A stretch of DNA of 44,863 bases from NCBI GenBank assembly GCA_016196925.1, contig JACPWS010000013.1, forward strand, positions 1 through 44,863, written 5' to 3'. Position numbers and translations under genes: made by a program. The notes beneath the pieces are model-generated. The model was not told where the DNA came from. It saw only the letters and a program-made list of their open reading frames with translations, and made no database searches. This DNA is from Burkholderiales bacterium. GTDB lineage: Bacteria > Pseudomonadota > Gammaproteobacteria > Burkholderiales > Burkholderiaceae_D. Numbering within the stretch: position 1 is the first letter of the stretch; each line of letters begins with the position of its first letter. Of the stretch, positions 32,354 through 40,130 are shown piece after piece.

Positions 32354-34450
32354 ATGAAAATGAAGCTGAAACAATTCGCCTGCCTGGCAGGCGGCGCCTT
32401 GCTGGCACACGGCGCGCAAGCCCAGACCAGCTTGCCCGAGATCGTCGTCAAGGATAGCACCCAGCCGGCCGCCAAGTACGAAGTTACCGAAGCGACCAGC
32501 GCCACCAAAATCGTTACGCCTTTGCGCAATGTGCCGCAGATCGTCAACGTGGTGCCGCAAGCGCTGTTGCGCGATCAGAATGCGCTGTCGCTGCAGGATG
32601 CCTTGCAAAACGTGGCCGGCCTCAGTTTCAGCGTGGGCGACGGTCAGCGCGATCAGGTCGCGATACGCGGCTTTACCGCCATCAGCGATCAGTTCATCGA
32701 TGGCATGCGCGACGATGCCATGTACTTCCGCGACCTCTCGAATATCGAACGCATAGAAGTGCTGAAAGGGCCGGCTTCGGTATTGTACGGACGCGGCTCG
32801 GCCGGCGGCCTGGTCAATCGCATCAGCAAGAAACCGCGCGCCACGCCGCTCAATGAACTGGCGGCCAGCTTCGGCAGCGCCGGGCAAAAACGCGCCGAAT
32901 TCGACCTCGGCAGCGGCGGCGAAAACCTGCAATTGCGCCTGAACGGCGCGCTGGAAGATTCGGATAATTTCCGCCAGCAGTATTTTCTGCAAAGGCAGGC
33001 GCTGGCGCCCTCGGTTTTCTTTCAACTGCAGCCGGACACCACGCTGCTGCTGCAAGCCGATTACCTGAAAGACAAACGCCTGGCCGACCAGGGTGTGCCC
33101 AGTTATCACGGGCGTCCGGTCGACGTGCCGCTCGACACCTATTTCGGCGCCGCCAACGGGCGCGAACGCGCCTATGTGCAATCGGACGTGCGCAGCGCCA
33201 GCGTCACGCTCGATCATCGTTTCAACGAAGATTTGCGCTGGCACAGCGCCTTGCGCAGCTATGATTTCGCGCTGAACCGCAACTACACCGGCATCGGCGA
33301 CCTGAAAGACGGCGCCGTGCCGACCATCAGCATAGGCCAGACGCGCCGCCTGCGCGACGAGCGCGGCACTTATCTGCAAAACGAGCTGAACCAGAAATGG
33401 TCCTGGGGCGACACTCGCCATCAGCTGTTATATGGGCTGGAACTCGGCCGGCAAGACAAGAGCGAGCAATTATGGTCGCGCGCCAATATCGCCACTTACA
33501 ATCTATTTGCGCCGGTGCTGGCCACGCTGGCGCCGCTGCCGGACAGTCTGGTGGCGAGCAATGACAACCGCAACCGGGTCGACATCGCCGCCGTCTATCT
33601 GCAAGACCTGGTCAGCTTCAATCCGCACTGGAAAGTCTTGGGCGGCTTGCGCTACGACCAGCTGCAGCAGGACAGGGATGACCGCAGCAAACGCAATCTC
33701 GACTTGCAGCGCACCGATCGCGCGCTGGCGCCGCGCCTCGGCCTGATTTACCAGCCGGACGAGCAGATTTCCTGGTATGCGGCGCGCAGCGAGTCGTTCC
33801 AGCCGCTGGCCGACAGCTTCGTGTTCCGCGCCAATAGCGACCAGCTCAAGCCTACCGAGACCGTCAACCATGAAATCGGCGTCAAGCTAGACATCGCCGC
33901 GCGGGCCAGCCTGACGGCCGCCGTGTTCGACATGTCGCAGACCAATATCCAGGTCGCCGATCCGCTCAATAAAAACTTTTCGCTTGCGGTAGGCAAGCAA
34001 CGCACGCGCGGCCTGGAGCTCAACTTCAGCGGCGAGCTCGCGCCACAATGGGAAGTCGTCGCCGGCTATGCCTACATGGACGGCAAGATCGTCGCCTCCA
34101 CCGAACGCACTGCGGCCGGCACGCCTTTCCAGGGCAATCGCGCGGCCCTGACCCCGGCCCATAGCTTGAATTTCTGGCTCAAGCGCAAATTCGCGGGCGG
34201 CTACTATCTGGCCGCCGGCGGCCGCGCCGAATCGGCGCGCTTTGCCTCGCCCGACAACCTGACCGTCTTGCCCGGCTACGGCGTGCTCAATCTCGGCGCC
34301 GGTTACCAAGCGGACAAGTTCGACCTGACGCTGAGCCTGAAGAATTTGCTGAACCGCAAATACTTCGTCGCGGCCCACAGCGGCGCCAACGATTACAACA
34401 TGCCGGGCGACCCGCGTGCGCTGACGCTGACGGCGCGTTACCGTTTCTGA
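32354..34450 (+). CDS. TonB-dependent siderophore receptor
   Basis: 698 residues. A signal peptide (MKMKLKQFACLAGGALLAHGAQA) precedes a TonB-box-like LPEIVVKD. The plug domain has the siderophore-receptor features NVPQIVNVVPQALLRDQNALSLQDALQNVAGL, QVAIRGF, DQFIDGMRDDAMYFRDLSNIERIEVLKGPASVLYGRGSAGGLVNRISK. A 22-strand barrel ends with ALTLTARYRF and a C-terminal Phe. It belongs to the TIGR01783-type group (Fiu/FhuA/FoxA relatives), likely for ferric catecholates or hydroxamates; the exact ligand is unknown. The ATG at 32354 follows GAGAA. No siderophore biosynthesis gene is nearby, so it may take up xenosiderophores. Confidence 0.95.
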   Translation: MKMKLKQFACLAGGALLAHGAQAQTSLPEIVVKDSTQPAAKYEVTEATSATKIVTPLRNVPQIVNVVPQALLRDQNALSLQDALQNVAGLSFSVGDGQRDQVAIRGFTAISDQFIDGMRDDAMYFRDLSNIERIEVLKGPASVLYGRGSAGGLVNRISKKPRATPLNELAASFGSAGQKRAEFDLGSGGENLQLRLNGALEDSDNFRQQYFLQRQALAPSVFFQLQPDTTLLLQADYLKDKRLADQGVPSYHGRPVDVPLDTYFGAANGRERAYVQSDVRSASVTLDHRFNEDLRWHSALRSYDFALNRNYTGIGDLKDGAVPTISIGQTRRLRDERGTYLQNELNQKWSWGDTRHQLLYGLELGRQDKSEQLWSRANIATYNLFAPVLATLAPLPDSLVASNDNRNRVDIAAVYLQDLVSFNPHWKVLGGLRYDQLQQDRDDRSKRNLDLQRTDRALAPRLGLIYQPDEQISWYAARSESFQPLADSFVFRANSDQLKPTETVNHEIGVKLDIAARASLTAAVFDMSQTNIQVADPLNKNFSLAVGKQRTRGLELNFSGELAPQWEVVAGYAYMDGKIVASTERTAAGTPFQGNRAALTPAHSLNFWLKRKFAGGYYLAAGGRAESARFASPDNLTVLPGYGVLNLGAGYQADKFDLTLSLKNLLNRKYFVAAHSGANDYNMPGDPRALTLTARYRF

Positions 34451-34534
34451 TTTTTCCGGGCGCGGTATTTTCCGAAAACGGCGTGCCGTAAGGCATGCCG
34501 TTTGCGCATGCAGCGCAAGAATTTGCATCATCAA

Positions 34535-34564
34535 TTGCAAATGAGAGTCATTCGCATCTATAAT
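34535..34564 (+). promoter_or_regulatory. Fur box inside the promoter of the heme-receptor operon
   Basis: A 19-bp site at 34537-34555 (GCAAATGAGAGTCATTCGC) matches 13 of 19 positions of the Fur consensus and is a good inverted repeat around its centre. It lies between and over a -35 TTGCAA (34535-34540) and a perfect -10 TATAAT (34559-34564), spacer 18 bp. This is a textbook layout for iron-dependent repression of the five downstream genes. Confidence 0.75.
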
Positions 34565-34653
34565 GAGTCAGACTTTATTGCATATTCACAGCCAGCCTCT
34601 CGACTCCGGCCGATATTCGCCAGCCATGACTGAACTTACTCAGAAGAGGCTGT

Positions 34654-36882
34654 ATGTTTACCAGAAAAAAAAACGTGCTTGCCCTGGCCCTGGCGGCCAG
34701 CGCTGCCGCGCAGGCGGATGAAATACTCAGACCGGTAACGGTCGTTGCGACCCGTATCGCTACCGCCAGCGAAGAGGTGGCGGCCACCGTCACCAGCCTG
34801 GAGCGCCGCGAAATCCAGCGCCGCTTGCCGGCCGACCTCGCCGACTTGCTGAATGACGAACCCGACGTCGCCGTCGCGCGCGATCTGCGCCGCTTCGGCT
34901 CCACCCGCGTCAATCTGCGCGGCGTCGAAGACCAGCGCGTGACGCAGATGGTGGACGGGGTGCGCCTGCCGGACTTTTACAATAGCGGCGGGCCTAGTAA
35001 TTTCACCATGAGTGCGCCGCTGCTCAGCTCCCTGGCTTTTCTGAAGCGCGTAGAAATCCTGCGCGGCCCGGCTTCCAGCCTGTATGGCTCGGATGCGCTA
35101 GCCGGGGTACTCGGCTACCTGACGCTCGCTCCCGGCGATCTGCTGGCGCAAGGCGAAACGATGGCCGTGCAATACAGTCTGGGCTATAGCGGCGCCAACC
35201 ATGGCCTCAGCCATAGCTTGCTGGGCGCCTGGCGCGGCGCCGACGTGGAAGCGCTGCTCGGCTATACGCGCAGCACGGCCGGCGAATTCGACAACCGCGG
35301 CGAGCTCGACGTGGTCGGCGCCAATCGCAGCCGACCCAATCCCCAGGACCTGCGAGATCACGGCGTGCTGGCCAAGCTCGCGCTGCACCCGGCCGCCGGC
35401 CACAGGCTGGCACTGACGCTGGAAGGCCGTGCGCAAGACAATGAAGTGAGCGTCCTGCGTCTGGCGGCGGCGCTGCCCAAAGTCACGTCTGTGCAAGGCC
35501 GCGACCACACGCAGCGCCTGCGCACCAGCGTCGAATGGGAACATCGGCCGCGAGCGACCTTTTACGACAGGCTGACGGCGCGCGTCTATCACCAAGAATC
35601 GGACACTCACAACTTTAACCGTCAGGACCGGAGCAATACCGGCGCCAGCTGTTCCGCCGTCGCCGGCAGCGGCAATCGTTGCGTGGTCGAGCAAGACTTT
35701 CTGTTTTCGCAGGCCAGCCTGGGCGCGACTGCCCAGTTCGAATCCGCGTTCACGGCCGCGGGCACAGATCACCTGCTGACTTACGGCGTCGATCTGGCGC
35801 GGGTTAACACCGCTGAATTGCGCGATGCGCTGCTGCGCAACCTGAGCAGCGGCACCAGCAGTAAGAGCCTGGCCGGCGACAGCTACCCGCTGCGCGATTT
35901 CGCGCCGGGCCGCAGCGACACGCTGGGGATCTTTGTGCAAGATGAGATCGCCGGGCTGGCGGGCGGGGCGCTGACGCTAAGCCCCGGCTTGCGCTACGAC
36001 TGGCGCCGCCTGAGTCCGCACACGGACGCGCTGGCGCAACAAGTGCTGAGCGCGATTCAGCGCAGCGCCATCGAACAGAGCGCCGCCGCCGTCTCGCCCA
36101 AACTCGGCGCGCTGTGGCGCATCACGCCTAGCTATGCGCTGTACGGCCAGCTGGCGAGCGGCTTCCGCGCCCCCAATTACGAAGAAGTCAACGGCGCCTT
36201 CCGCAATGCGGCGCAGCGCTACGGCTCCAGCCCCAATCCTGATCTCAAACCGGAAACCAGCGTCGGCCTCGAACTGGGCGTAAAGGCGCAACTGGCCAAG
36301 CTGCGCGGGCAACTGTCTTACTACGATAACCGCTACCGCCACTTCATCGAAAACGTACGCCTGAATTGCCCATCCGACCCGCGTTGCCTCGCCGGACTGG
36401 CGACCACTTACCTGCACCAGAACCAGTCGCGCGCCCGCATCCACGGCGCCGAGGCGCGCGCCGCCTGGGACGCCGCGCCCGGCTGGAAAGCCGATGGCGC
36501 ACTGGCCTGGGCCCAGGGCGAGAACCGGGCCAGCGGCCAGCCGCTCAACAGCATAGAACCGGCGCGCATCAGCCTGGGCCTGAGCCGCGACGCCGGCAAC
36601 TGGGGCGCACAAGCACGCCTGCGCGCGGCGCGCGCCGTCACCCGCACGGACGACAGCAATGGCGTCTGGTTCCGCCCGGCCGGTTATGGCGTGAGCGACC
36701 TCACGCTCTGGTGGCAGCCGGCCGCGCGCGTGCAAGTCAATCTCGCCGTGAACAACCTGTTCGACAAAAAATACTGGCTCTGGAGCGATATCCGCCAGGC
36801 CGACGCCCCCAATCCGGCCGGCGTCGATTTCTATACCCAGGCCGGCCGCAATCTGGCGCTGTCGCTCAAAATTTCCCTGTGA
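34654..36882 (+). CDS. TonB-dependent heme/hemoglobin-type receptor
   Basis: 742 residues. A short signal peptide (NVLALALAASAAAQA) and a TonB-box-like RPVTVVATR precede the plug (LADLLNDEPDVAVARDLRRFGSTRVNLRG, LKRVEILRGPASSLYGSDALAG). The barrel carries the heme-receptor FRAP box (ASGFRAPNYEEVNG) and NPNL-like box (SPNPDLKPETS). It ends in LALSLKISL. The family is hemoglobin/transferrin/lactoferrin-type receptors. The two histidines that coordinate heme in HemR-like receptors seem missing: I find no His in the plug and none between the FRAP and NPDL boxes. It is the first gene of a Fur-type operon; the next ATG is 8 bp after its stop. The ATG at 34654 follows AAGAGG. Confidence 0.9.
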   Translation: MFTRKKNVLALALAASAAAQADEILRPVTVVATRIATASEEVAATVTSLERREIQRRLPADLADLLNDEPDVAVARDLRRFGSTRVNLRGVEDQRVTQMVDGVRLPDFYNSGGPSNFTMSAPLLSSLAFLKRVEILRGPASSLYGSDALAGVLGYLTLAPGDLLAQGETMAVQYSLGYSGANHGLSHSLLGAWRGADVEALLGYTRSTAGEFDNRGELDVVGANRSRPNPQDLRDHGVLAKLALHPAAGHRLALTLEGRAQDNEVSVLRLAAALPKVTSVQGRDHTQRLRTSVEWEHRPRATFYDRLTARVYHQESDTHNFNRQDRSNTGASCSAVAGSGNRCVVEQDFLFSQASLGATAQFESAFTAAGTDHLLTYGVDLARVNTAELRDALLRNLSSGTSSKSLAGDSYPLRDFAPGRSDTLGIFVQDEIAGLAGGALTLSPGLRYDWRRLSPHTDALAQQVLSAIQRSAIEQSAAAVSPKLGALWRITPSYALYGQLASGFRAPNYEEVNGAFRNAAQRYGSSPNPDLKPETSVGLELGVKAQLAKLRGQLSYYDNRYRHFIENVRLNCPSDPRCLAGLATTYLHQNQSRARIHGAEARAAWDAAPGWKADGALAWAQGENRASGQPLNSIEPARISLGLSRDAGNWGAQARLRAARAVTRTDDSNGVWFRPAGYGVSDLTLWWQPAARVQVNLAVNNLFDKKYWLWSDIRQADAPNPAGVDFYTQAGRNLALSLKISL

Positions 36883-36890
36883 GGTCAAGC

Positions 36891-38591
36891 ATGTCACTAT
36901 TCTCCATTCTGAGCCTGCGCCGGCTGTGCGCCGCGCTGTTGTTTGTCGTTATCTTGCCGGCCGCCGCCTGCCCGCCTACTCAGACGCCGGCCGGGCCGGA
37001 AACCGGCTTCCTGCTCGCCGCACCGGATCGCGGCTTCATGGGCAACGAGGAAATCCGCGATTTGTTCGACGCCTTCGCTAAACAACACAATGCCGCCCTG
37101 TTGTACGTGACCGATGCGCGCACCCGCGACAATGCCCAGGCCGCGCTGGCCACGCTGAAAAAACGCGGCGCGCAACGGGTGGTGCTGCTGCCCCTGTTCT
37201 ATTCCGAGCATGAAGCGCGCTACGCCACGCTGCGCACCGCGCTGGCCGGCGCGCCGGCCTTGCCGCTGGAATGGGCGCAGCCTTTCGGCGCCAGCTATTT
37301 TGCGGTGGAAGCGCTGGCCGAGCGCTTGCGCGCCTTGCCGACTGAGCCGGGCCAACGCCTGATCGTGGCCGGCAGCGGCGCCGCGGACCAGGCCGGCAGC
37401 GAGCGCATCGCCGCCGATTTGCAGCGCATCGCCGGGCACGCCGCCGCCGGCCTCGGCTATCGCAGCATCACCAGCGTGGTCTGGCCGGAATCGCAAGCCG
37501 CAGCAGCTTTGCAGGAGCGCGCGCAAGCCGGCTTGCGCGCGGCGGGCGACGCCGTGGTGGTGCAACTGCATCTGGCCAAGAAACTCGACAGCATGATGGC
37601 TTTCTCGAACACGCTCAAGCGCGCCTTGCCGGCGCCGGAGCGGTTGCTGGCCGAACAAAGCCTGACGCCGCTGGCCCTGACCTGGATGCAGCGCGAAGCG
37701 AACCGGCACTTGCCGCTGACGCCGGATCAGGTCGGCGTGGTGATCGCCGCGCACGGTTCGGACTGGCACTGGAATGAAACCATGCGCAACAGCCTGAGTT
37801 CGCTGGAACAGAAGTATAAGGTGGAGTACGCGTTTTCCATGGCGGACGCGCCGCTGCTGGAACGCGCGGTGCGCCGCCTGGACCAGCGTGGTGCGCGGGC
37901 GATCGTGATCGTGCGCGTATTCGGCATGCAGAGCAGCTTCCAGCGCGAGATCGAGCACCTGATAGGGCGCGACGTCGAAGCCGGGCCGGCCGCGCATCTG
38001 CATACCGCTGGCGACCATGGCATGCAGCATGGCGGGCAGGGCGGCGCCCCGCTCGCCCGTCTGCGTACGGCGGCCGTGCTGAGCAGCGCCGGCGGCCTGG
38101 ACGATCATCCTCTGTTTGCGCAAGCCTTGCTGGCGCGGGCGCAAGCCTTGTCGCGCGACCCCAAACGTGAAACCGTGATCCTGACCGCCCACGGCACCGG
38201 CGACGAGGCCAACAACACGCAATGGCTGGCGCGGCTGGAATCGATCGCCGGCCAGATGCGCGCCAACGGCGGCGCCGCCTTCCGCGCCATTCGCGTCGCG
38301 ACCTGGCGCGAAGACTGGCCCGAGCAGCGCGCCCCCTGGGTGGAACGCGTGCGCGGCTGGGTGGCGCAAGCCGGCCGCGACGGCGAAGCGATCGTGATCC
38401 CGGCGCGCACCACCGGCAGCGGGCCGGAAGCGGAGCTGCTGGCAGGGCTCAAGTTCCGCCTAGGCAGCGGTTTCGCGCCGCATCCGCTGTTTCCTGTCTG
38501 GGTAGAGCAACAGGTCGCGCAGGCATTGCAGCAGCCGGTCGCGCCCGCGCTGGCGGCCACAGCCGCAGCCGGGCATGACCATCATCGTTAA
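36891..38591 (+). CDS. Exported multi-domain CbiX-like (class II chelatase fold) protein
   Basis: It has 566 residues from the ATG at 36891 (GAGGTCAAG upstream). The N-terminus is a signal peptide ending AAAC (Cys27), a possible lipobox. Repeated class II chelatase modules follow: residues 38-120 (FLLAAPDRGFMGNEEI, LKKRGAQRVVLLPLFYSEHE), 155-245 (LIVAGSGAADQAGS), 281-360 (VVIAAHGSDWHWNETMR, LDQRGARAIVIVRVFG) and 427-545 (VILTAHGTGDEANNTQW). Only the last two keep the catalytic-type His-Gly. A His-rich linker (HLHTAGDHGMQHGG, 369-382) and a HDHHR tail could bind metal. Cytoplasmic relatives insert Co or Fe into sirohydrochlorin; this one is exported and sits between a heme-type receptor and a PepSY protein. 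I infer a tetrapyrrole or iron handling role in the periplasm. Confidence 0.8.
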   Translation: MSLFSILSLRRLCAALLFVVILPAAACPPTQTPAGPETGFLLAAPDRGFMGNEEIRDLFDAFAKQHNAALLYVTDARTRDNAQAALATLKKRGAQRVVLLPLFYSEHEARYATLRTALAGAPALPLEWAQPFGASYFAVEALAERLRALPTEPGQRLIVAGSGAADQAGSERIAADLQRIAGHAAAGLGYRSITSVVWPESQAAAALQERAQAGLRAAGDAVVVQLHLAKKLDSMMAFSNTLKRALPAPERLLAEQSLTPLALTWMQREANRHLPLTPDQVGVVIAAHGSDWHWNETMRNSLSSLEQKYKVEYAFSMADAPLLERAVRRLDQRGARAIVIVRVFGMQSSFQREIEHLIGRDVEAGPAAHLHTAGDHGMQHGGQGGAPLARLRTAAVLSSAGGLDDHPLFAQALLARAQALSRDPKRETVILTAHGTGDEANNTQWLARLESIAGQMRANGGAAFRAIRVATWREDWPEQRAPWVERVRGWVAQAGRDGEAIVIPARTTGSGPEAELLAGLKFRLGSGFAPHPLFPVWVEQQVAQALQQPVAPALAATAAAGHDHHR

Positions 38592-38602
38592 AGGGAGACG
38601 CT

Positions 38603-38833
38603 ATGAAACATCAGGATTGCCATTGCGCACAGTTAGCCAGCAGCGAACTCGGTCACGTGGCCGCTTGTCAACATTGCGGCCAGGTGCAACTGAACTTGCC
38701 ATATCTGACCCTGCGTTTTCAGGCGGACGAGTTCCGCACCCTGAGCGCCATGCTGCATCAGGCGCAGCGCCGTATCGACGCCGCCGCCCGCAACACGGCC
38801 ATGCCGGCAGCGGCTGCCGGCACTCTCCACTGA
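38603..38833 (+). CDS. Small Cys/His-rich protein in heme operon
   Basis: 76 residues, ATG at 38603 after AAGGGAG. The N-terminus is rich in metal-type ligands: His3, Cys6, His7, Cys8, His18, Cys22, His24 and Cys25 (DCHCAQ and ACQHCGQVQL). A conserved-looking LTLRFQADEFRTLSAML and a helical tail follow. There is no signal peptide, so it is likely cytoplasmic. The CxC plus CxxC spacing suggests binding of zinc, an iron-sulfur cluster or heme. I cannot name a family with confidence; the pattern recalls small zinc-ribbon-like proteins such as DUF6686. It is cotranscribed with the CbiX-like and DUF2325 genes. Confidence 0.75.
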   Translation: MKHQDCHCAQLASSELGHVAACQHCGQVQLNLPYLTLRFQADEFRTLSAMLHQAQRRIDAAARNTAMPAAAAGTLH

Positions 38834-38845
38834 CAGGGGCGAGCC

Positions 38846-40120
38846 ATGTGCGAGCGCTATCCCTACGCCGGCCATGACACTGCCGCGCCTGATGCAGAGT
38901 CAGCGCACCGGCCCGCTGCGCAACCCGTATTTGGCACGGCGCCGGCCCAGGGTTCGCGCCGGACCCGCTTGTGGGAAATGCCCGGCCACACCCATTGCCC
39001 CGTGATCGGCGTCTGCCTGCCCATGCCTGCGCTGCGCCGCCTGCTCGGCAAGATCGTCGCCGGCGGCATGCTGCACGACGATTACGAGTTCCACGTCGCC
39101 GCCGTCGCCGAGTGCGGCCGGCGCGGCGCCATCGCCGAGCGCTTGCAGCGCGAACTCGACCGCCGTTACGCGCCCACCCTGCGCCGCTACGCCCAGGCCA
39201 AGAGCGGCGCCGCGCTGGCCGCGCTGTGGTCGCAAGCGCTGCAGGGGCCGGACGTGGCGGGCGCACTGTGGGCCACGCTGACTCATGCGCGTTGCGAAGA
39301 AGACTTGCGCGAACTGGTATGCCGCGAAATCCACATGTTCCAGCACCAGGTCGGCGCCTGCAATCGCGCCGACCTGCAAAGACACGAGCAATTGCAGGAC
39401 GAGCATGCCGTGCTGAGCCGCGAACTGAGCACGCTGAAGGCGCGACGCACGCACGCGCTGGCGCAGCGCGCGGCCCAGCTGGAAAACCTGAACGCCGAAC
39501 TGATGCGCGCCAGGGCGCAGCTGATCGAGCGCGATTCCGCACTGGCAATCGTGCGCGAGGAACTGGCGCAACTGAAAGCGACATTGCCGGAACTGGCAAC
39601 GCGTCTCGATCTGGCAAGGCGCGTCGAGCTGCAAAGGCACCGTATCCATGAACTCGAGCGCAATCGCTGCGCATGGCAGCAAAGCGCGGGCCAGGACCAG
39701 CAGCGGGCGCAAGCGCTGGCGCAGGAAGTCGCGGCTTTGCGCGCCGCCACCGCGCGCCAGCAGAATGCGGCACAGGCCGCGCAGCGTCCCTGCGCGCCGG
39801 CCGATCTGCGCGACAAGGCGGTGTTGTGCGTGGGCGGCCGCACCGCCAGCGTGCCCTCGTACCGGCAATTGATAGAAGAAACCGGCGGCAAATTTTCCCA
39901 CCACGACGGCGGCGAACAGAACAGCCCGGCCCAGCTGGAAGCGAGCCTGGCGGCGGCCGACCTGGTGATCTGCCAGACCGGCTGCATCAGCCACAGCGCT
40001 TACTGGCGCGTGAAGGATCACTGCAAACGCACCGGCAAGCGCTGCGTGTTCGTCGAGCAACCCAGCGCCAGCAGCCTGGTGCGCTGCCTGCGCGAACTCG
40101 ACGATCTGAAAACTCCTTAA
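38846..40120 (+). CDS. DUF2325 protein with N-terminal coiled coil
   Basis: 424 residues. An N-terminal helical domain (residues 40-170: GHTHCPVIGVCLPMPALRRLLGKI and MFQHQVGACNRADLQRHEQ) leads into a long coiled coil (about 175-310). The C-terminal DUF2325 domain (about 325-420) starts DKAVLCVGGRTASVPSYRQL and includes FSHHDGGEQNSPAQLE, AADLVICQTGCISHSAYW and GKRCVFVEQPSASSL. DUF2325 is a small Rossmann-like domain of unknown function, found near iron and redox genes in several proteobacteria. There is no signal peptide, so it acts in the cytoplasm. Cys and His residues cluster in the domain (Cys in VICQTGC, His-His in FSHHDG). The ATG at 38846 lies 12 bp after the previous stop. Confidence 0.85.
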   Translation: MCERYPYAGHDTAAPDAESAHRPAAQPVFGTAPAQGSRRTRLWEMPGHTHCPVIGVCLPMPALRRLLGKIVAGGMLHDDYEFHVAAVAECGRRGAIAERLQRELDRRYAPTLRRYAQAKSGAALAALWSQALQGPDVAGALWATLTHARCEEDLRELVCREIHMFQHQVGACNRADLQRHEQLQDEHAVLSRELSTLKARRTHALAQRAAQLENLNAELMRARAQLIERDSALAIVREELAQLKATLPELATRLDLARRVELQRHRIHELERNRCAWQQSAGQDQQRAQALAQEVAALRAATARQQNAAQAAQRPCAPADLRDKAVLCVGGRTASVPSYRQLIEETGGKFSHHDGGEQNSPAQLEASLAAADLVICQTGCISHSAYWRVKDHCKRTGKRCVFVEQPSASSLVRCLRELDDLKTP

Positions 40121-40130
40121 TTGAGCCGAC

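Noticed and set aside
36366..36890. N-terminal extension of the CbiX-like gene into the receptor gene
   Set aside because: The extension is out of frame with the receptor and Arg/Pro-rich; the ATG at 36891 has a ribosome binding site and opens a signal peptide.
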